Positions 24,978 to 34,656 of a DNA stretch of 64,000 bases are shown here, piece by piece. The notes under the pieces are model-generated. The model did not search any database. It worked only from the letters and a program-made list of their open reading frames with translations, and had not been told where the DNA came from. The position numbers and the translations under genes are program-made. This stretch comes from Nocardia flavorosea (GTDB taxonomy: Bacteria > Actinomycetota > Actinomycetes > Mycobacteriales > Mycobacteriaceae), in assembly GCF_015477805.1 (NCBI RefSeq), contig NZ_JADLQL010000003.1:665149-729148 (forward strand). Reading direction: 5' to 3'. How positions within the stretch are numbered: the first letter of the stretch is position 1; every line of letters starts with the position of its first letter.

Positions 24978-26366
24978 ATGCGCACTCCGGACACGATCGG
25001 GAACGATTCCCGCCTTTCCTTCTGGTTGCGCGTGCGTGAGTACGCCGTGCCGCCCACCATGATCGAGACCGCGACTGCCCGCCGAAGCGTCGGCGACTGG
25101 GCGGGGGCATGTGCCGCAGCGGGTTTCGATGTCGATATCGATTTGCGAGCGCTGGCCCGCAGGCACGGCCGTGCGGTCTCCGAGCGTATCCGTGCGGATC
25201 TGCGCCATCTGGCTCCCGATCTGTTGCGCTGGCATCTGCCCAGGGTCGCGCCGGATGGTTTGCTGCGGCCCGGCACAACCGTCGCGCTGGCCCGATACGA
25301 TCCGCCGGATCCTCGAAGTGCCTGTGCCGGAAGCAGTTCGGTGTACCTCGTGGCCAGAACCGCCCCGGCGTGGGCGGATGCCGGTCAGCGGGTCGGTCTC
25401 GGGCTGTGGGACGGGGCCCGTGCCGGACCGCAGCCGTATCCCCGGCCCGACCGGCGTTTCCGGCTCGACCTCCACCGTCACCTGTGGGATGCCCGCAGCT
25501 CCGGAGAACTCCGAACCCGTTCCGGTGCAGCGATTCCGGAAGTAACGGGTCGCGTCGACCCCGGACTGGCGGGAGCCGCGCCCGAAGGTTGCGCCGTGGA
25601 CACGTGGGCAGCCGAGGCGGCGATCCTGTTGCAGGCCGAGGGCCTGTCGAACGGGCCACTGCGGGTACGGGCCGGGGCGCGGTACCGGTGGGTCGTCGAG
25701 CTGTCAGGAAACGATTCCGGCCCGCCCACTTTGCAATTGTCCGAGTCCTACCCGCGCGGCGCGGTCTCCGGACTGCCGGTGCTGCCCGATGCGGCCACGT
25801 GGACGCTGCCCGATCTGGAACTGATCCGGGCCGGCGCGATAACGGCGGACAGATTACATCCGCTGGTTGCCGCCGCGCTGGTGCCGGAGTGGACTCCGCC
25901 CGGAGCATCCCGGCCCGGAGGCCCGGCCGACCGGCCGTTCCTGGTGGAGTGCCGGGGCGAGCAGCACCGGATCGGGTTGGCCGACGGTGTGCTGGTCGCG
26001 CTCGATCACGATCCGGCGGAGATCCGGCGGGAGGAACTGCTGGTCGCCCTGACCGGCACCCCGCTGCCGTGCCTGCGGGTCATCGACCGAGCCCATCGCG
26101 ATCCGGACTGTCTCACCGGTGTCCGCGAGCGCCTCGATCACGGCGACATCACCGGCGCGCTGGCCGTGGTCGAGGGCCTGCTGGGCCCCGGCGCCGTATT
26201 GCGTGACGGGCCGTTACGCGATGCGTTGGCGGCGTCCGCGCAACGGCGGATCACATACGGAATGTTCCGTGCCGGCTTGACCGGATACGGGCCCGCGCGA
26301 AACGGTCCCGGCCGTCGTCGCCGTGGACGCCGGCACGTGGAGCCGCGTATCACCGCACCGCGGTGA
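24978..26366 (+). CDS. Unknown protein, upstream partner of AAA+/DUF2201 module
   Basis: 462 residues from the ATG at 24978 (AGGTGA upstream). The N-terminus is helical (SFWLRVREYAVPPTMIETAT) with repeated Arg/Asp motifs. Segments VRAGARYRWVVELSGND and LVECRGEQHRIGLADG-VLVALDHD suggest beta structure. No transmembrane, signal or catalytic motif is visible. The basic C-terminal tail (RRRRGRRH) could contact nucleic acid. The AAA+ gene starts 188 bp downstream in the same direction, so joint function is possible but not shown. Confidence 0.78.
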   Translation: MRTPDTIGNDSRLSFWLRVREYAVPPTMIETATARRSVGDWAGACAAAGFDVDIDLRALARRHGRAVSERIRADLRHLAPDLLRWHLPRVAPDGLLRPGTTVALARYDPPDPRSACAGSSSVYLVARTAPAWADAGQRVGLGLWDGARAGPQPYPRPDRRFRLDLHRHLWDARSSGELRTRSGAAIPEVTGRVDPGLAGAAPEGCAVDTWAAEAAILLQAEGLSNGPLRVRAGARYRWVVELSGNDSGPPTLQLSESYPRGAVSGLPVLPDAATWTLPDLELIRAGAITADRLHPLVAAALVPEWTPPGASRPGGPADRPFLVECRGEQHRIGLADGVLVALDHDPAEIRREELLVALTGTPLPCLRVIDRAHRDPDCLTGVRERLDHGDITGALAVVEGLLGPGAVLRDGPLRDALAASAQRRITYGMFRAGLTGYGPARNGPGRRRRGRRHVEPRITAPR

Positions 26367-26554
26367 ACCGGCACGTAACCACTCGGCACAACCTCGTTTC
26401 GGCCCTTGCATCCGGCCCGCAGGCGTCGAGGCCGTCGCGCCACCGGGGCCGCGACTTCCGTTCCTCACCCGACCCCTGATGCGCCGACCCGGCACATCCA
26501 CTCCGACACACTCCCGGACCCCCGGGACCGAACAGACCACAAGGTGATTACCAG

Positions 26555-27799
26555 ATGACTGCATTTCTGCGCGCGCCGATCACGGACCGCGCCCGCTCCA
26601 CCGAACTCGCTGTCGCCGATGAACTGCTGGCCATGCTCGGCGATGTCACGACCGAACCGCGCCCCGACAACCAGCTGGAAGCCCTGACCCTGGCCGTGGC
26701 CGCCGACCTGCCGGTACTGCTGTGGGGTGAGCCGGGAATCGGCAAAACCGCGGCGCTCACCCAGCTCGCCGAATCGCTGGATCTGCCGCTCACCACGGTG
26801 ATCGCCAGTGTGCACGAACCCTCGGATTTCTCGGGCCTGCCGATCATCGGCGACGACCCGGCCGAACACGGTGTGCCGATGGCCCCGCCCGACTGGGCGG
26901 TCCGGCTCGTGCGATCCGGTCGCGGACTGCTGTTCCTGGACGAACTGTCGACGGCGCCACCGGCCGTGCAGGCCGCCTTGCTGCGCCTGGTCCTGGAACG
27001 CCGGATCGGTGCGCTGCAACTGCCGCCCGGTGTCCGTATCGTGGCCGCTGCCAATCCGCGTTCCTCGGCGGCCGACGGCTGGGAGTTGAGTCCACCGCTG
27101 GCCAACCGTTTCGTGCACCTGCAGTGGACGCACGACCACGATGTGGTGGTGCGCGGCCTCGGCGGCACCTGGCCGCGTGCGACACTGCCCCGGCTGGACC
27201 CGGAGAAGTTCGGCGACGCAGTAACTTTCGCGCGCCGCGCGGTATGCGGGCTGCTCGCGGCCCGGCCGGCTCTCGTCCATCAGCTGCCGGGCAGCGAAAC
27301 CCGCCGTGGCGGCGCCTGGCCCTCACCGCGCAGCTGGGATATGACACTGCGCCTGATCGCCTTCGCCACCGCGTCCGGGTCGTCGAAAGACGTTCTGTCG
27401 CAATTGGTCCGGGGGACCGTGGGGGACGGCCCCGGTTTCGAACTGCTGGCGAGTATGGACCGGATGGATCTTCCGGATCCCGAAAAGTTGCTCGCCGATC
27501 CGGCCGCCGCCGAGCTACCCGAGCGCGGCGATCTGCGTCAGGCCGTGCTCGATGCGGTGGTGGCGGCGGTCCGCCGGTTGCCGTCGGAGGCCCGCTGGGA
27601 TGCGGCCTGGACACTGCTGGTGCGGGCGGTGCAAACGGGTGCGCCGGACCTGGTGGTCGTTCCCGCGACCACCTTGGCCACATTGCGCCGGAACGACTGG
27701 GTCGTACCGGCGGCGATCGAAGAACTGGCCGCAATGGTGTCGGTGGCTCAGGGCGCCGAGCGCGCGGCGGACCGGGTCGGCACGAAGGCGGGCCGATGA
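26555..27799 (+). CDS. AAA+ ATPase, MoxR-like, of second vWA module
   Basis: 414 residues. Walker A is GEPGIGKT at 58-65, Walker B is GLLFLDEL with Asp129-Glu130, and sensor 1 is RIVAAANPRSSA. The lid domain follows. It has intact catalytic residues, unlike the EE variant in the 15.5 kb AAA+ protein. It is coupled by an ATGA overlap to the DUF2201-type vWA gene, the standard arrangement of a MoxR motor with its metal-dependent adaptor. Cytosolic; client unknown. Confidence 0.93.
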   Translation: MTAFLRAPITDRARSTELAVADELLAMLGDVTTEPRPDNQLEALTLAVAADLPVLLWGEPGIGKTAALTQLAESLDLPLTTVIASVHEPSDFSGLPIIGDDPAEHGVPMAPPDWAVRLVRSGRGLLFLDELSTAPPAVQAALLRLVLERRIGALQLPPGVRIVAAANPRSSAADGWELSPPLANRFVHLQWTHDHDVVVRGLGGTWPRATLPRLDPEKFGDAVTFARRAVCGLLAARPALVHQLPGSETRRGGAWPSPRSWDMTLRLIAFATASGSSKDVLSQLVRGTVGDGPGFELLASMDRMDLPDPEKLLADPAAAELPERGDLRQAVLDAVVAAVRRLPSEARWDAAWTLLVRAVQTGAPDLVVVPATTLATLRRNDWVVPAAIEELAAMVSVAQGAERAADRVGTKAGR

Positions 27800-29028
27800 C
27801 CGGCTTCTCGGCCCTCGATTCCGGCAAGCTCTTCACCGCCCGCCTGCAGGCCGCGCGGGCGCGGCCCTATCTGGCGACCGCCCTATATGCGCTGCATATC
27901 GTGGAGTCGCGCAAAGCCCCGACGATGGGGGTGGACCGGTACTGGCGGTGCTACGTTTCGCCCGCTTTCGTGGACTGCACGCCCGTGGAGGAGTTGGCTT
28001 CGGTACTGGTGCACGAGGTCTCGCATCTGCTGCGCGACCACCACCGTCGCAGCGACCGGTTCGCCCGGGAGCACGAACTCACCGGGCCGGCGGAGCGTCT
28101 GCGGATGAATATCGCCGCCGATGCCGAGATCAACGATGATGCGTTCGGTACCGGGCTGATTCAGCCCGAGGGCGTGGTCCTGCCGGAGACGCTGGGGCTG
28201 CCACGCGGCGAACTCATGGAGGACTATCTGCGCCGATTCCGTCTCGGGCCGCTCACCCAGGAGTGGGCCTGGCTCGACTGCGGCAGCGGCGCCGACGGAT
28301 CGGACCGCGAATGGGAGCTGGGCCCCGACGGCGCCGACGGTCTCAGCGAACAGGAACGCGAAGCGGTCCGGTTCCGGGTGGCGCAGGGCATCGTCGGCCG
28401 GCCGGGCAATGCTTCCCAGGGCTGGCGCCGCTGGGCGGACGAGGCGCTGCATCCGCCGCAACCGTGGCGGGATCTGCTGGGAGCGGCCATCCGTTCGGCG
28501 GCTTCGGCCGCCGGTACCGGCGAGGACTACACCTACGGCAGACCCGCCCGGCGCTCGGCCGGTGTGCCCGGAGTGGTGCTGCCGAGTCTGCGGCGCACAC
28601 CGCCGCGGGTGAGCGTGATCATCGATACGTCGGGGTCGGTCAGCGACGCCGAACTGGGTAGCGCGCTGCTCGAGGTGGCCGCCATCGCCCGCGCGGTGGG
28701 CGGGCGGCGTGATCTGGTCACCGTGCTGTCCTGCGATGCGGCGGCACGGGTGGCGCATCCGCTGTGCCGCGCGGAGGGAATACCGCTGGTGGGCGGTGGC
28801 GGTACGGATCTGCGCGCAGGCTTCGCCAGGGCGCTGCGGGCCCGGCCGCGCCCCGATGTGCTGGTGGTGCTGACCGACGGCCAGACTCCTTGGCCGAGCA
28901 GCCGACCGGCGTGCCGGACCGTGGTCGGGCTGTTCCGCCGGGAACGAAGAGTGCGGGAACACGACCCGGACTATGTCCCGGACCGGCCGCCGGCCTGGGC
29001 GCGGGTGGTGGAGATCGGGGCGGCCTGA
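27796..29028 (+). CDS. DUF2201-type protein: metallopeptidase-like domain plus vWA-like domain
   Basis: 410 residues. The N-terminal domain holds HEVSHLLRDHH (His73, Glu74, His77), an HExxH zinc-hydrolase motif in a putative metallopeptidase. The C-terminal domain is vWA-like: VIIDTSGSVSD gives a MIDAS DxSxS at Asp277, Ser279, Ser281, with LVVLTDGQTPWP as the Thr/Asp strand. I recall this combination as DUF2201. It starts inside the AAA+ stop (ATGA). Possibly the AAA+ motor feeds or activates the metalloprotease domain; this is inference. Confidence 0.9.
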   Translation: MTGFSALDSGKLFTARLQAARARPYLATALYALHIVESRKAPTMGVDRYWRCYVSPAFVDCTPVEELASVLVHEVSHLLRDHHRRSDRFAREHELTGPAERLRMNIAADAEINDDAFGTGLIQPEGVVLPETLGLPRGELMEDYLRRFRLGPLTQEWAWLDCGSGADGSDREWELGPDGADGLSEQEREAVRFRVAQGIVGRPGNASQGWRRWADEALHPPQPWRDLLGAAIRSAASAAGTGEDYTYGRPARRSAGVPGVVLPSLRRTPPRVSVIIDTSGSVSDAELGSALLEVAAIARAVGGRRDLVTVLSCDAAARVAHPLCRAEGIPLVGGGGTDLRAGFARALRARPRPDVLVVLTDGQTPWPSSRPACRTVVGLFRRERRVREHDPDYVPDRPPAWARVVEIGAA

Positions 29029-29264
29029 CCCGGCGGCCGTTCGGGACCCGCGGCGGGCAGGCATCTCACACCGCAGTGCTACCCCAGTGCGATACCGCAG
29101 GACTACCCGCGACGAGAAGCCTGCCGATAGGTTCGGGGTATCGAATTCGTCACCCGCCCCGACACAACGAGCAGTACCACTGGATCCGAACTCCGATCGC
29201 CGGCGGCCGCTCGTCACAGCGAACGGGCGGAGGTGGGTTCCCGTCCCGACTCTCAGGAAGACCT

Positions 29265-30338
29265 ATGACGACACCTGCCTTGGTTCACGAGCCGTCTCCA
29301 CGAGCCGCGCGGCGCGGCGCCGACGGTGACTACGCCCGATTGCTGCGCCGCATCTCCGCAGCCGGATTGATGGACCGGCGTCCCCGCTACTATGCCGTCC
29401 GGCTCACCCTGGTCGCGCTCGCGTTCGCGGCCGGCTGGGCGGCCTTCGTCCTCGTCGGCGATTCGTGGTGGACACTGCTGGTCGCGGCCTCGATGGCCGT
29501 GACCTTCGCCCAGGTCGCGCTGGTCATGCACGATGTCGCGCACCGCCAGGTCTTCCGGTTGCGGCGGCCGGCGGAGATTGTGGGCCGCGTCGTCGGCAAT
29601 GCCGGTATCGGCCTGGGCTACGGCTGGTGGCAGGACAAGCACACCCGGCATCACGCGAATCCGAATCACGAGGAACTCGATCCCGATGTCGCGCCGGATA
29701 TTCTCGTGTGGTCGCAGCAGCAGGCCCGCAACAGCCGCGGGCCGGCCCGGCTCATCGGGCGGGCGCAGGCATACCTGTTCTTTCCGCTGCTTCTGCTGGA
29801 GGGCCTGAACCTGCATGTGGCGGGCGTGCGGGCGCTGCGGAATCGGTCGATCAAGAACCGGGTGCTCGAGGGCACGCTGCTGTTCGCCCATTTCGCGGTC
29901 TATCTGGGTGCGCTGTTCGCCGTGCTGCCCGCCGACAAAGCCTTCGCGTTCTTCGTTGTCCACCAGGCGCTGTTCGGGGTGTACATGGGTTGTATATTCG
30001 CGCCGAACCACAAAGGGATGCCGACCCTGACCGGCGACGACCGCCCGGATTACCTGCGCCGCCAGGTGCTGACCTCCCGCAATGTCCGGGGTGGAGCGCT
30101 GACCGATATCGCCTTGGGCGGGCTCAACTATCAGATCGAACACCACCTGTTCCCGAGCATGCCGACGCCGAATCTGCGGCACGCACAGGTGATCGTCCGC
30201 GATTATTGCGCCGAAATCGGTGTGCCGTACCACGAGACCGGACTGATCTCCTCGTACCGCGAGGCACTCGGGCATTTGCACCAGGTCGGCGCGCCGCTGC
30301 GCGCCGCCGATCGTTCGGCACCGGCCGAGCAGCAGTAG
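29265..30338 (+). CDS. Membrane fatty-acid desaturase
   Basis: 357 residues with about four transmembrane helices and the three histidine boxes that hold the di-iron centre: HDVAH (89-93), HTRHH (126-130) and QIEHH (His293-His294). The third box has Gln in place of the first His, as in front-end or acyl-lipid desaturases. AGGAAG lies 4 nt before the ATG at 29265. It inserts a double bond into an acyl chain using O2 and a reductase. It converges on the acyl-CoA carboxylase gene. Confidence 0.93.
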   Translation: MTTPALVHEPSPRAARRGADGDYARLLRRISAAGLMDRRPRYYAVRLTLVALAFAAGWAAFVLVGDSWWTLLVAASMAVTFAQVALVMHDVAHRQVFRLRRPAEIVGRVVGNAGIGLGYGWWQDKHTRHHANPNHEELDPDVAPDILVWSQQQARNSRGPARLIGRAQAYLFFPLLLLEGLNLHVAGVRALRNRSIKNRVLEGTLLFAHFAVYLGALFAVLPADKAFAFFVVHQALFGVYMGCIFAPNHKGMPTLTGDDRPDYLRRQVLTSRNVRGGALTDIALGGLNYQIEHHLFPSMPTPNLRHAQVIVRDYCAEIGVPYHETGLISSYREALGHLHQVGAPLRAADRSAPAEQQ

Positions 30339-30594
30339 AACGCACTCGACGGCCCGGAGCCGGAGTTGCGGCACCGAATAGTCGGCGCCGCAGGCAAAGC
30401 CGCACGCACCGGCACCGGGCCGCGGGCTGACAATGCTCCGAGCGAGTGCCGGGCCGGGCCGGGGCGTACCACGACGGTACCGCCGAGGCGGCCGGTGCTG
30501 TCGAGCGCGGCCGCCGCAAGCCGGGCGCGAGGATCACCCGACCGCCGGGGGGCGAAGAGGCCGTCGTACTCCGGCGACCAGCGCGGAAGCCGGC

Positions 30595-32148
30595 TCACAA
30601 AGGCAGCAGATGGTGCTTACGCGGATAGCGGATGACCTTCTTGTCGCGGAGCAGATGCAGCGCCCGCCGGAGCTCCAGCCGGGTGGCCGACGGCTCGATC
30701 ACGGCATCGATATAGCCGCGTTCGGCCGCGATCCACGGAGTCGCGACGGTGGCGTTGTAGAAGTCGATCATCTGCTGCCGGAGCGCGGCACGCTGATCCT
30801 CCGGGGTGGCGTCGAGAACCTTGCGCTGGGTCAGGCCCACGGCGCTTTCCGCGCCCATGACGGCGATCCTTGCGGTAGGCCACGCCAGGTACACATCGCA
30901 GCCGAGCGCCTTGGCCCCCATCACGGCCCATCCGCCGCCGTAGGCCTTCCGTACCACCACGGTCACCTTGGGCACCGTCGCCTCCACGTAGGCGAACAGG
31001 AATCGCCCGCCGCGTTTGATGACGCCCTGTTTCTCCTGTTCCACCCCGGGCAGGAACCCCGGAGTGTCGACCACCAGCACCAGCGGGATCTCGAAGGCGT
31101 TGCAGATGTGGATGAAATGCGCGGCCTTGTCGCCGGCCTTGGCATCGAGCGCGCCGGCCAGCACGGTCGGCTGATTGGCGACCACGCCCACCGGCCGGCC
31201 GTCGACGCGGGCGAACCCGGTGATCAGATTCGTGGTGGCGGCCGCGCCGATCTCGTGGAATTCGCCGTCGTCGAAGATGCGCAACAGCACGTCGTGCATA
31301 TCGTAGACAGCGTTGTCCGAGTCGGGGACCAGCGTGTTCAGCGTCAGGTCCGATTCGGTGACCGTCGGCTCCAGGCCGGGGTTCACGACCGGCGGGAGCT
31401 CGGAGAAACTCGACGGCAGATAGCTCAGATAGTTGCGGACCCAGGCGAACGCCGACGCCTCGTCCTCGGCGATATGGTGGATATTGCCGTAGGCGGCCTG
31501 ATTGTAGGCGCCGCCCAGTTCTTCCATATCCACCTTTTCCCCGATGGCGTCCTCGAGGATCTTGGGGCCGGTGACGAACATATGCGCGCTCTTCGTGGCG
31601 ACCACGACATCGGTACAGATCGGCTGGTACACCGCGCCGGCCGCGCAGTTGCCCAGGATGAGCGACACCATCGGCACCGCGCCCGACAGCGGTTCCATCA
31701 TGGTTGCCAATTCGCCGTACCAGCGCAGCGAGGTCACGGCCTCCTGTACGCGCGCGCCACCGGAATCGTTGATACCGATCAGCGGGCAGCCCATCTTCCC
31801 CGCCAGGTCCATGATCGCGGCGACCTTACGGCCGAACATCTCACCGATGGTGCCGCCGTACACGGTCTGATCATGGGAGAACACGGCGACCGGCCGTCCG
31901 TCCACCAGGCCACGCCCGGTGACCACACCGTCTCCGTAGAGAGCGTCGGGATCGGTGGGATTGCGTACCAGGGCACCGATTTCGACGAAGGTACCCGGGT
32001 CCAGCAGCATCTCTATGCGGTCGCGGGCGGACGGTATGCCCTTACGCGCGCGTTTGGCGGCCCCCGCCTCGCCGGCCGGCTCCTGCGCGATCTCCAGCTT
32101 CTTACGCAGGTCGGCAAGTTTTTCGGCGGTTGAACTCATCGATGACAT
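30595..32148 (-). CDS. Acyl-CoA carboxylase beta subunit (carboxyltransferase)
   Basis: 517 residues. Both crotonase-like halves of the carboxyltransferase are present: IGINDSGGARVQEAVTSL and NCAAGAVYQP in the N-terminal half, VDTPGFLPGVEQEKQGVIKR and RKAYGGGWAVMG in the C-terminal half. Together with a biotinylated alpha subunit it carboxylates acetyl-, propionyl- or longer acyl-CoA; specificity cannot be set from here. The start is MSSMSS (32148), with a second ATG at 32139. No alpha subunit gene lies in the window. Confidence 0.93.
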   Translation of the reverse strand: MSSMSSTAEKLADLRKKLEIAQEPAGEAGAAKRARKGIPSARDRIEMLLDPGTFVEIGALVRNPTDPDALYGDGVVTGRGLVDGRPVAVFSHDQTVYGGTIGEMFGRKVAAIMDLAGKMGCPLIGINDSGGARVQEAVTSLRWYGELATMMEPLSGAVPMVSLILGNCAAGAVYQPICTDVVVATKSAHMFVTGPKILEDAIGEKVDMEELGGAYNQAAYGNIHHIAEDEASAFAWVRNYLSYLPSSFSELPPVVNPGLEPTVTESDLTLNTLVPDSDNAVYDMHDVLLRIFDDGEFHEIGAAATTNLITGFARVDGRPVGVVANQPTVLAGALDAKAGDKAAHFIHICNAFEIPLVLVVDTPGFLPGVEQEKQGVIKRGGRFLFAYVEATVPKVTVVVRKAYGGGWAVMGAKALGCDVYLAWPTARIAVMGAESAVGLTQRKVLDATPEDQRAALRQQMIDFYNATVATPWIAAERGYIDAVIEPSATRLELRRALHLLRDKKVIRYPRKHHLLPL

Positions 32149-32306
32149 CCAGATTTTTTTCCGCAGGAACACCACACCGTGATCGGGGGCGGTAATCACC
32201 GTACCCGGACCCGCGGTCATCCGGGGTTGTGAGCCTTCACCGACGGTGGGACGCGGTCGTGGTCTCGCGCGCACGGTCGCCGGTCGCCGCGCCGCACGGC
32301 GACAGC

Positions 32307-32345
32307 GGACGGCCCCGGCCTCCCTCATCCGGGCCGGGGCCGTCC
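32307..32345. terminator. Terminator hairpin after the ABC/RidA operon
   Basis: Perfect 13-bp inverted repeat GGACGGCCCCGGC (32307-32319) and GCCGGGGCCGTCC (32333-32345) with a 13-nt loop. It is 50 bp past the RidA stop on the reverse strand and upstream of the carboxylase gene, so it probably ends the importer operon. Confidence 0.75.
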
Positions 32346-32394
32346 AGGAACCACTACAGTCCGCGACGTCGCGACGATCGCGCCGGTGCTGCCG

Positions 32395-32859
32395 TCAGCC
32401 CGCCCGGACGGCCACTGTCGCGTCGAGTTCGACGAGGGCGCCCTGGGGTAGGACGTGGGCCGGTAACGCGGTACGCGCGTGCCGGCCGGCGTCGCCCAGA
32501 ACCTGGCGCAGGAGGCGCGATGCCCCGTCGGCCACCGTCGGCTGGTCCACGAACTCCCGCGTGGAGGCGATATGGATATCGAGTTTCAGGATCTGCTGAA
32601 TGTTCGCGAGCCCCACGGCGTCGTTCATCCGGGCCAGCAGGTTGAGGGCAGCGGTTTCGGCGGCAGCGATACCCTCCTCGAGGGTGGCGGTGTCGCCGAG
32701 GTGGCCGCGCAGGATATCCCCGGCCGCGGTGCGGGAGATCTGTCCGGATATCCAGAGGATATCGCCCCAGCGTGTGGTCGCCTCGTACGCGTAACGGGGC
32801 GCACCGAGTACCGGCAATTCGAGGGAAAGCTCCGCGAGTCGTTCTTTCACATCAGTCAT
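32395..32859 (-). CDS. RidA family protein
   Basis: 154 residues of the Rid/YjgF/UK114 family. WISGQISRTAAGD and HARTALPAHVLPQGALVELD contain the conserved Arg and Glu of the trimer-interface site. RidA proteins deaminate reactive enamine/imine intermediates from PLP enzymes or act in catabolic pathways. It is the last gene of the ABC-permease to RidA unit, 91 bp after the M24-like gene, followed by a strong terminator. Linkage suggests detoxification of an intermediate from the imported compound. Confidence 0.9.
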   Translation of the reverse strand: MTDVKERLAELSLELPVLGAPRYAYEATTRWGDILWISGQISRTAAGDILRGHLGDTATLEEGIAAAETAALNLLARMNDAVGLANIQQILKLDIHIASTREFVDQPTVADGASRLLRQVLGDAGRHARTALPAHVLPQGALVELDATVAVRAG

Positions 32860-32950
32860 GGCATTTCCGATTCGACGGGTGGGCGCGTTTCGTGGCGCGC
32901 CATCGTGGTGGTATAGAACCTGTTGCGTGGTCGGTGTTCCCGCGCGGTCG

Positions 32951-34600
32951 TCATCGTTTGCTCACGATGTAGGTGCGGTCGCGCCCGATGTACCACAGAT
33001 CCTCGGTGCCGATGGCCGCGTTGTCGTAGCGCCAGGGGATCTCGGCGGCGCCGTACGAGCCGATGTCCAGGACGTGTTTGTAGCCGGGCCGCAGTTCGTT
33101 CGCGAACGACTCCTGCTTGCCCATGAGGTGCCCGACGTTGCGTTTGCGGTATTCGGTATCGAAGTCGATATCCGTTCCCAGCATGCCGATCTCGACCATG
33201 CGGTCCAGATGCGGAGCCAGGTAACGCAGCGTCCCCTCGTGGACGTCCTCGCAGATCACGCCCGGAGCGAGTTGCCCGATGATGCCTTCCCGGACCACAT
33301 CGAAGAAGAAGGCATAGGCCTCCTTTGCTGCCGGAGTGCGCGGTAGCGAACGGGCCATATCGGAAGTGGCCACCGTGACTCCGTCACAGACGATACGCAC
33401 CCCGGCATCGAGCTGGATACAGGTCGTTTCCGCATTGATCGGGTAGTCGACGGGCGGCCCGGGGAAGAGCATCCGGTTCGACGAGTGCAAATTGGTGAAA
33501 TACGGTTCCACACCGACCGGGATCTCGTTCGCCGTGCGGAATTCGGCGATCTTGTCCAGATACACGGCATAGATATCGAGTTCGGAGAACGAACGCCCGG
33601 CATCCAGTCCCGATTCCGCCCAGGCCAGTGCCTCCTCGATCGCGAAGACGCTCGCCCGCGCGGCGATCACCTGGAACGCGAGATCTTCGTGATCGCGGAT
33701 ATCGCGCCAATGCCCCAGGTCACGCGAGACCGGTACCAGCTGCGCACCCGCACGCTCCAGTTCGCGGGCCAGGCCGATACCGATCCACTCGTCTTCCACA
33801 CCGGTGCGCGGGCCGCGAGCGAGTTCCCGCACCGCCGCACCGACGGAAGGGAATCGCCCGATCGGTGCACCGGGCCCGGCGGTACCCCCTTCGGGGACCA
33901 GCACGAGGAGTTTCTCGGAGCCGGCCAGCCATACGGCGACCGCGCCGTCGGATTGGGCGAAACCGGTCGCTTCGGTGAAATTCGGGGGCGCGGCGAGCAG
34001 GAGCGCGTCCAGCGATCGGTCGTCGGCCAGGGCGCGCAGCGCCGTGTACCTGCTGTCCTCGGTGGTGGTGAACTCTTTTTCCAGGCCCGCGAGATGCTCG
34101 ACACCGTCGATGAGCCGCCGTGCTGTCTCGATTCCGGTCGCGCGCCATGCCGCGAACCTGCCGAGTACTTCGCCGGTGTCGATTTCGTAGGCGGTGACCG
34201 GTGTGGCGTCCTGGTCGGCGACGGAGAGCTCCACCGACCCCGTCAGCGCGAGGTAATGGCTGTAGACGACATCCGCGGCGAGGTGCACGCCCGCGCCGCC
34301 GGCAAGTTCCCGGACCAGTTCGGTGAGCGAGGTGGCGGCGGGGGAGTCGGCGACGACCCGGGGGTCGATGGTCACCCAGGGGGCGTAGAACTTGATCCGG
34401 TCCTTCGGCACCCCGGCCGACAGCGCGTTGCCCTGTTCCTGCTGGCGCACGAGCAGGAACTCCTCGGTATCCGTGCGCGCGATCAGCGGGGCCACGAGTG
34501 GATAGGAGTCGAGGCGGATGGCGGAGAAGAGCAGGCTCTTACGCGCATCGAGCCCGTAGGTTTGCGCGACCTGTCCGGCGTCCGCGGTGATACTCAGCAT
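32951..34600 (-). CDS. M24-like metallohydrolase (creatinase/aminopeptidase fold), possibly atypical
   Basis: About 549 residues from the ATG at 34600 (GGGAAG 2-3 nt closer than ideal; ATG 34612 is an alternative). It has an N-terminal creatinase-like domain and a C-terminal pita-bread-type region: CIQLDAGVRIVCDGVTV, TSDMARSLPRT and NVGHLMGKQESFANELRP. Normal M24 enzymes have GHxxGxxxHExP; here HLMGKQES lacks the second His, so the metal site may be altered. It belongs to the ABC importer operon, 44 bp after the ATPase gene, suggesting it processes an imported amide or peptide-like compound. Confidence 0.82.
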   Translation of the reverse strand: MLSITADAGQVAQTYGLDARKSLLFSAIRLDSYPLVAPLIARTDTEEFLLVRQQEQGNALSAGVPKDRIKFYAPWVTIDPRVVADSPAATSLTELVRELAGGAGVHLAADVVYSHYLALTGSVELSVADQDATPVTAYEIDTGEVLGRFAAWRATGIETARRLIDGVEHLAGLEKEFTTTEDSRYTALRALADDRSLDALLLAAPPNFTEATGFAQSDGAVAVWLAGSEKLLVLVPEGGTAGPGAPIGRFPSVGAAVRELARGPRTGVEDEWIGIGLARELERAGAQLVPVSRDLGHWRDIRDHEDLAFQVIAARASVFAIEEALAWAESGLDAGRSFSELDIYAVYLDKIAEFRTANEIPVGVEPYFTNLHSSNRMLFPGPPVDYPINAETTCIQLDAGVRIVCDGVTVATSDMARSLPRTPAAKEAYAFFFDVVREGIIGQLAPGVICEDVHEGTLRYLAPHLDRMVEIGMLGTDIDFDTEYRKRNVGHLMGKQESFANELRPGYKHVLDIGSYGAAEIPWRYDNAAIGTEDLWYIGRDRTYIVSKR

Positions 34601-34656
34601 TTCTTCCCTCATTCTCTCGGGCGGGTGTTCAGAACAGGTTTCGGTGCCGGGGCGTG

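Noticed and set aside
30203..30598. Reverse-strand frame starting GTG within the acyl-CoA carboxylase stop
   Set aside because: The GTGA overlap resembles an accE-like gene, but the product does not resemble carboxylase epsilon subunits and extends antisense into the desaturase gene.
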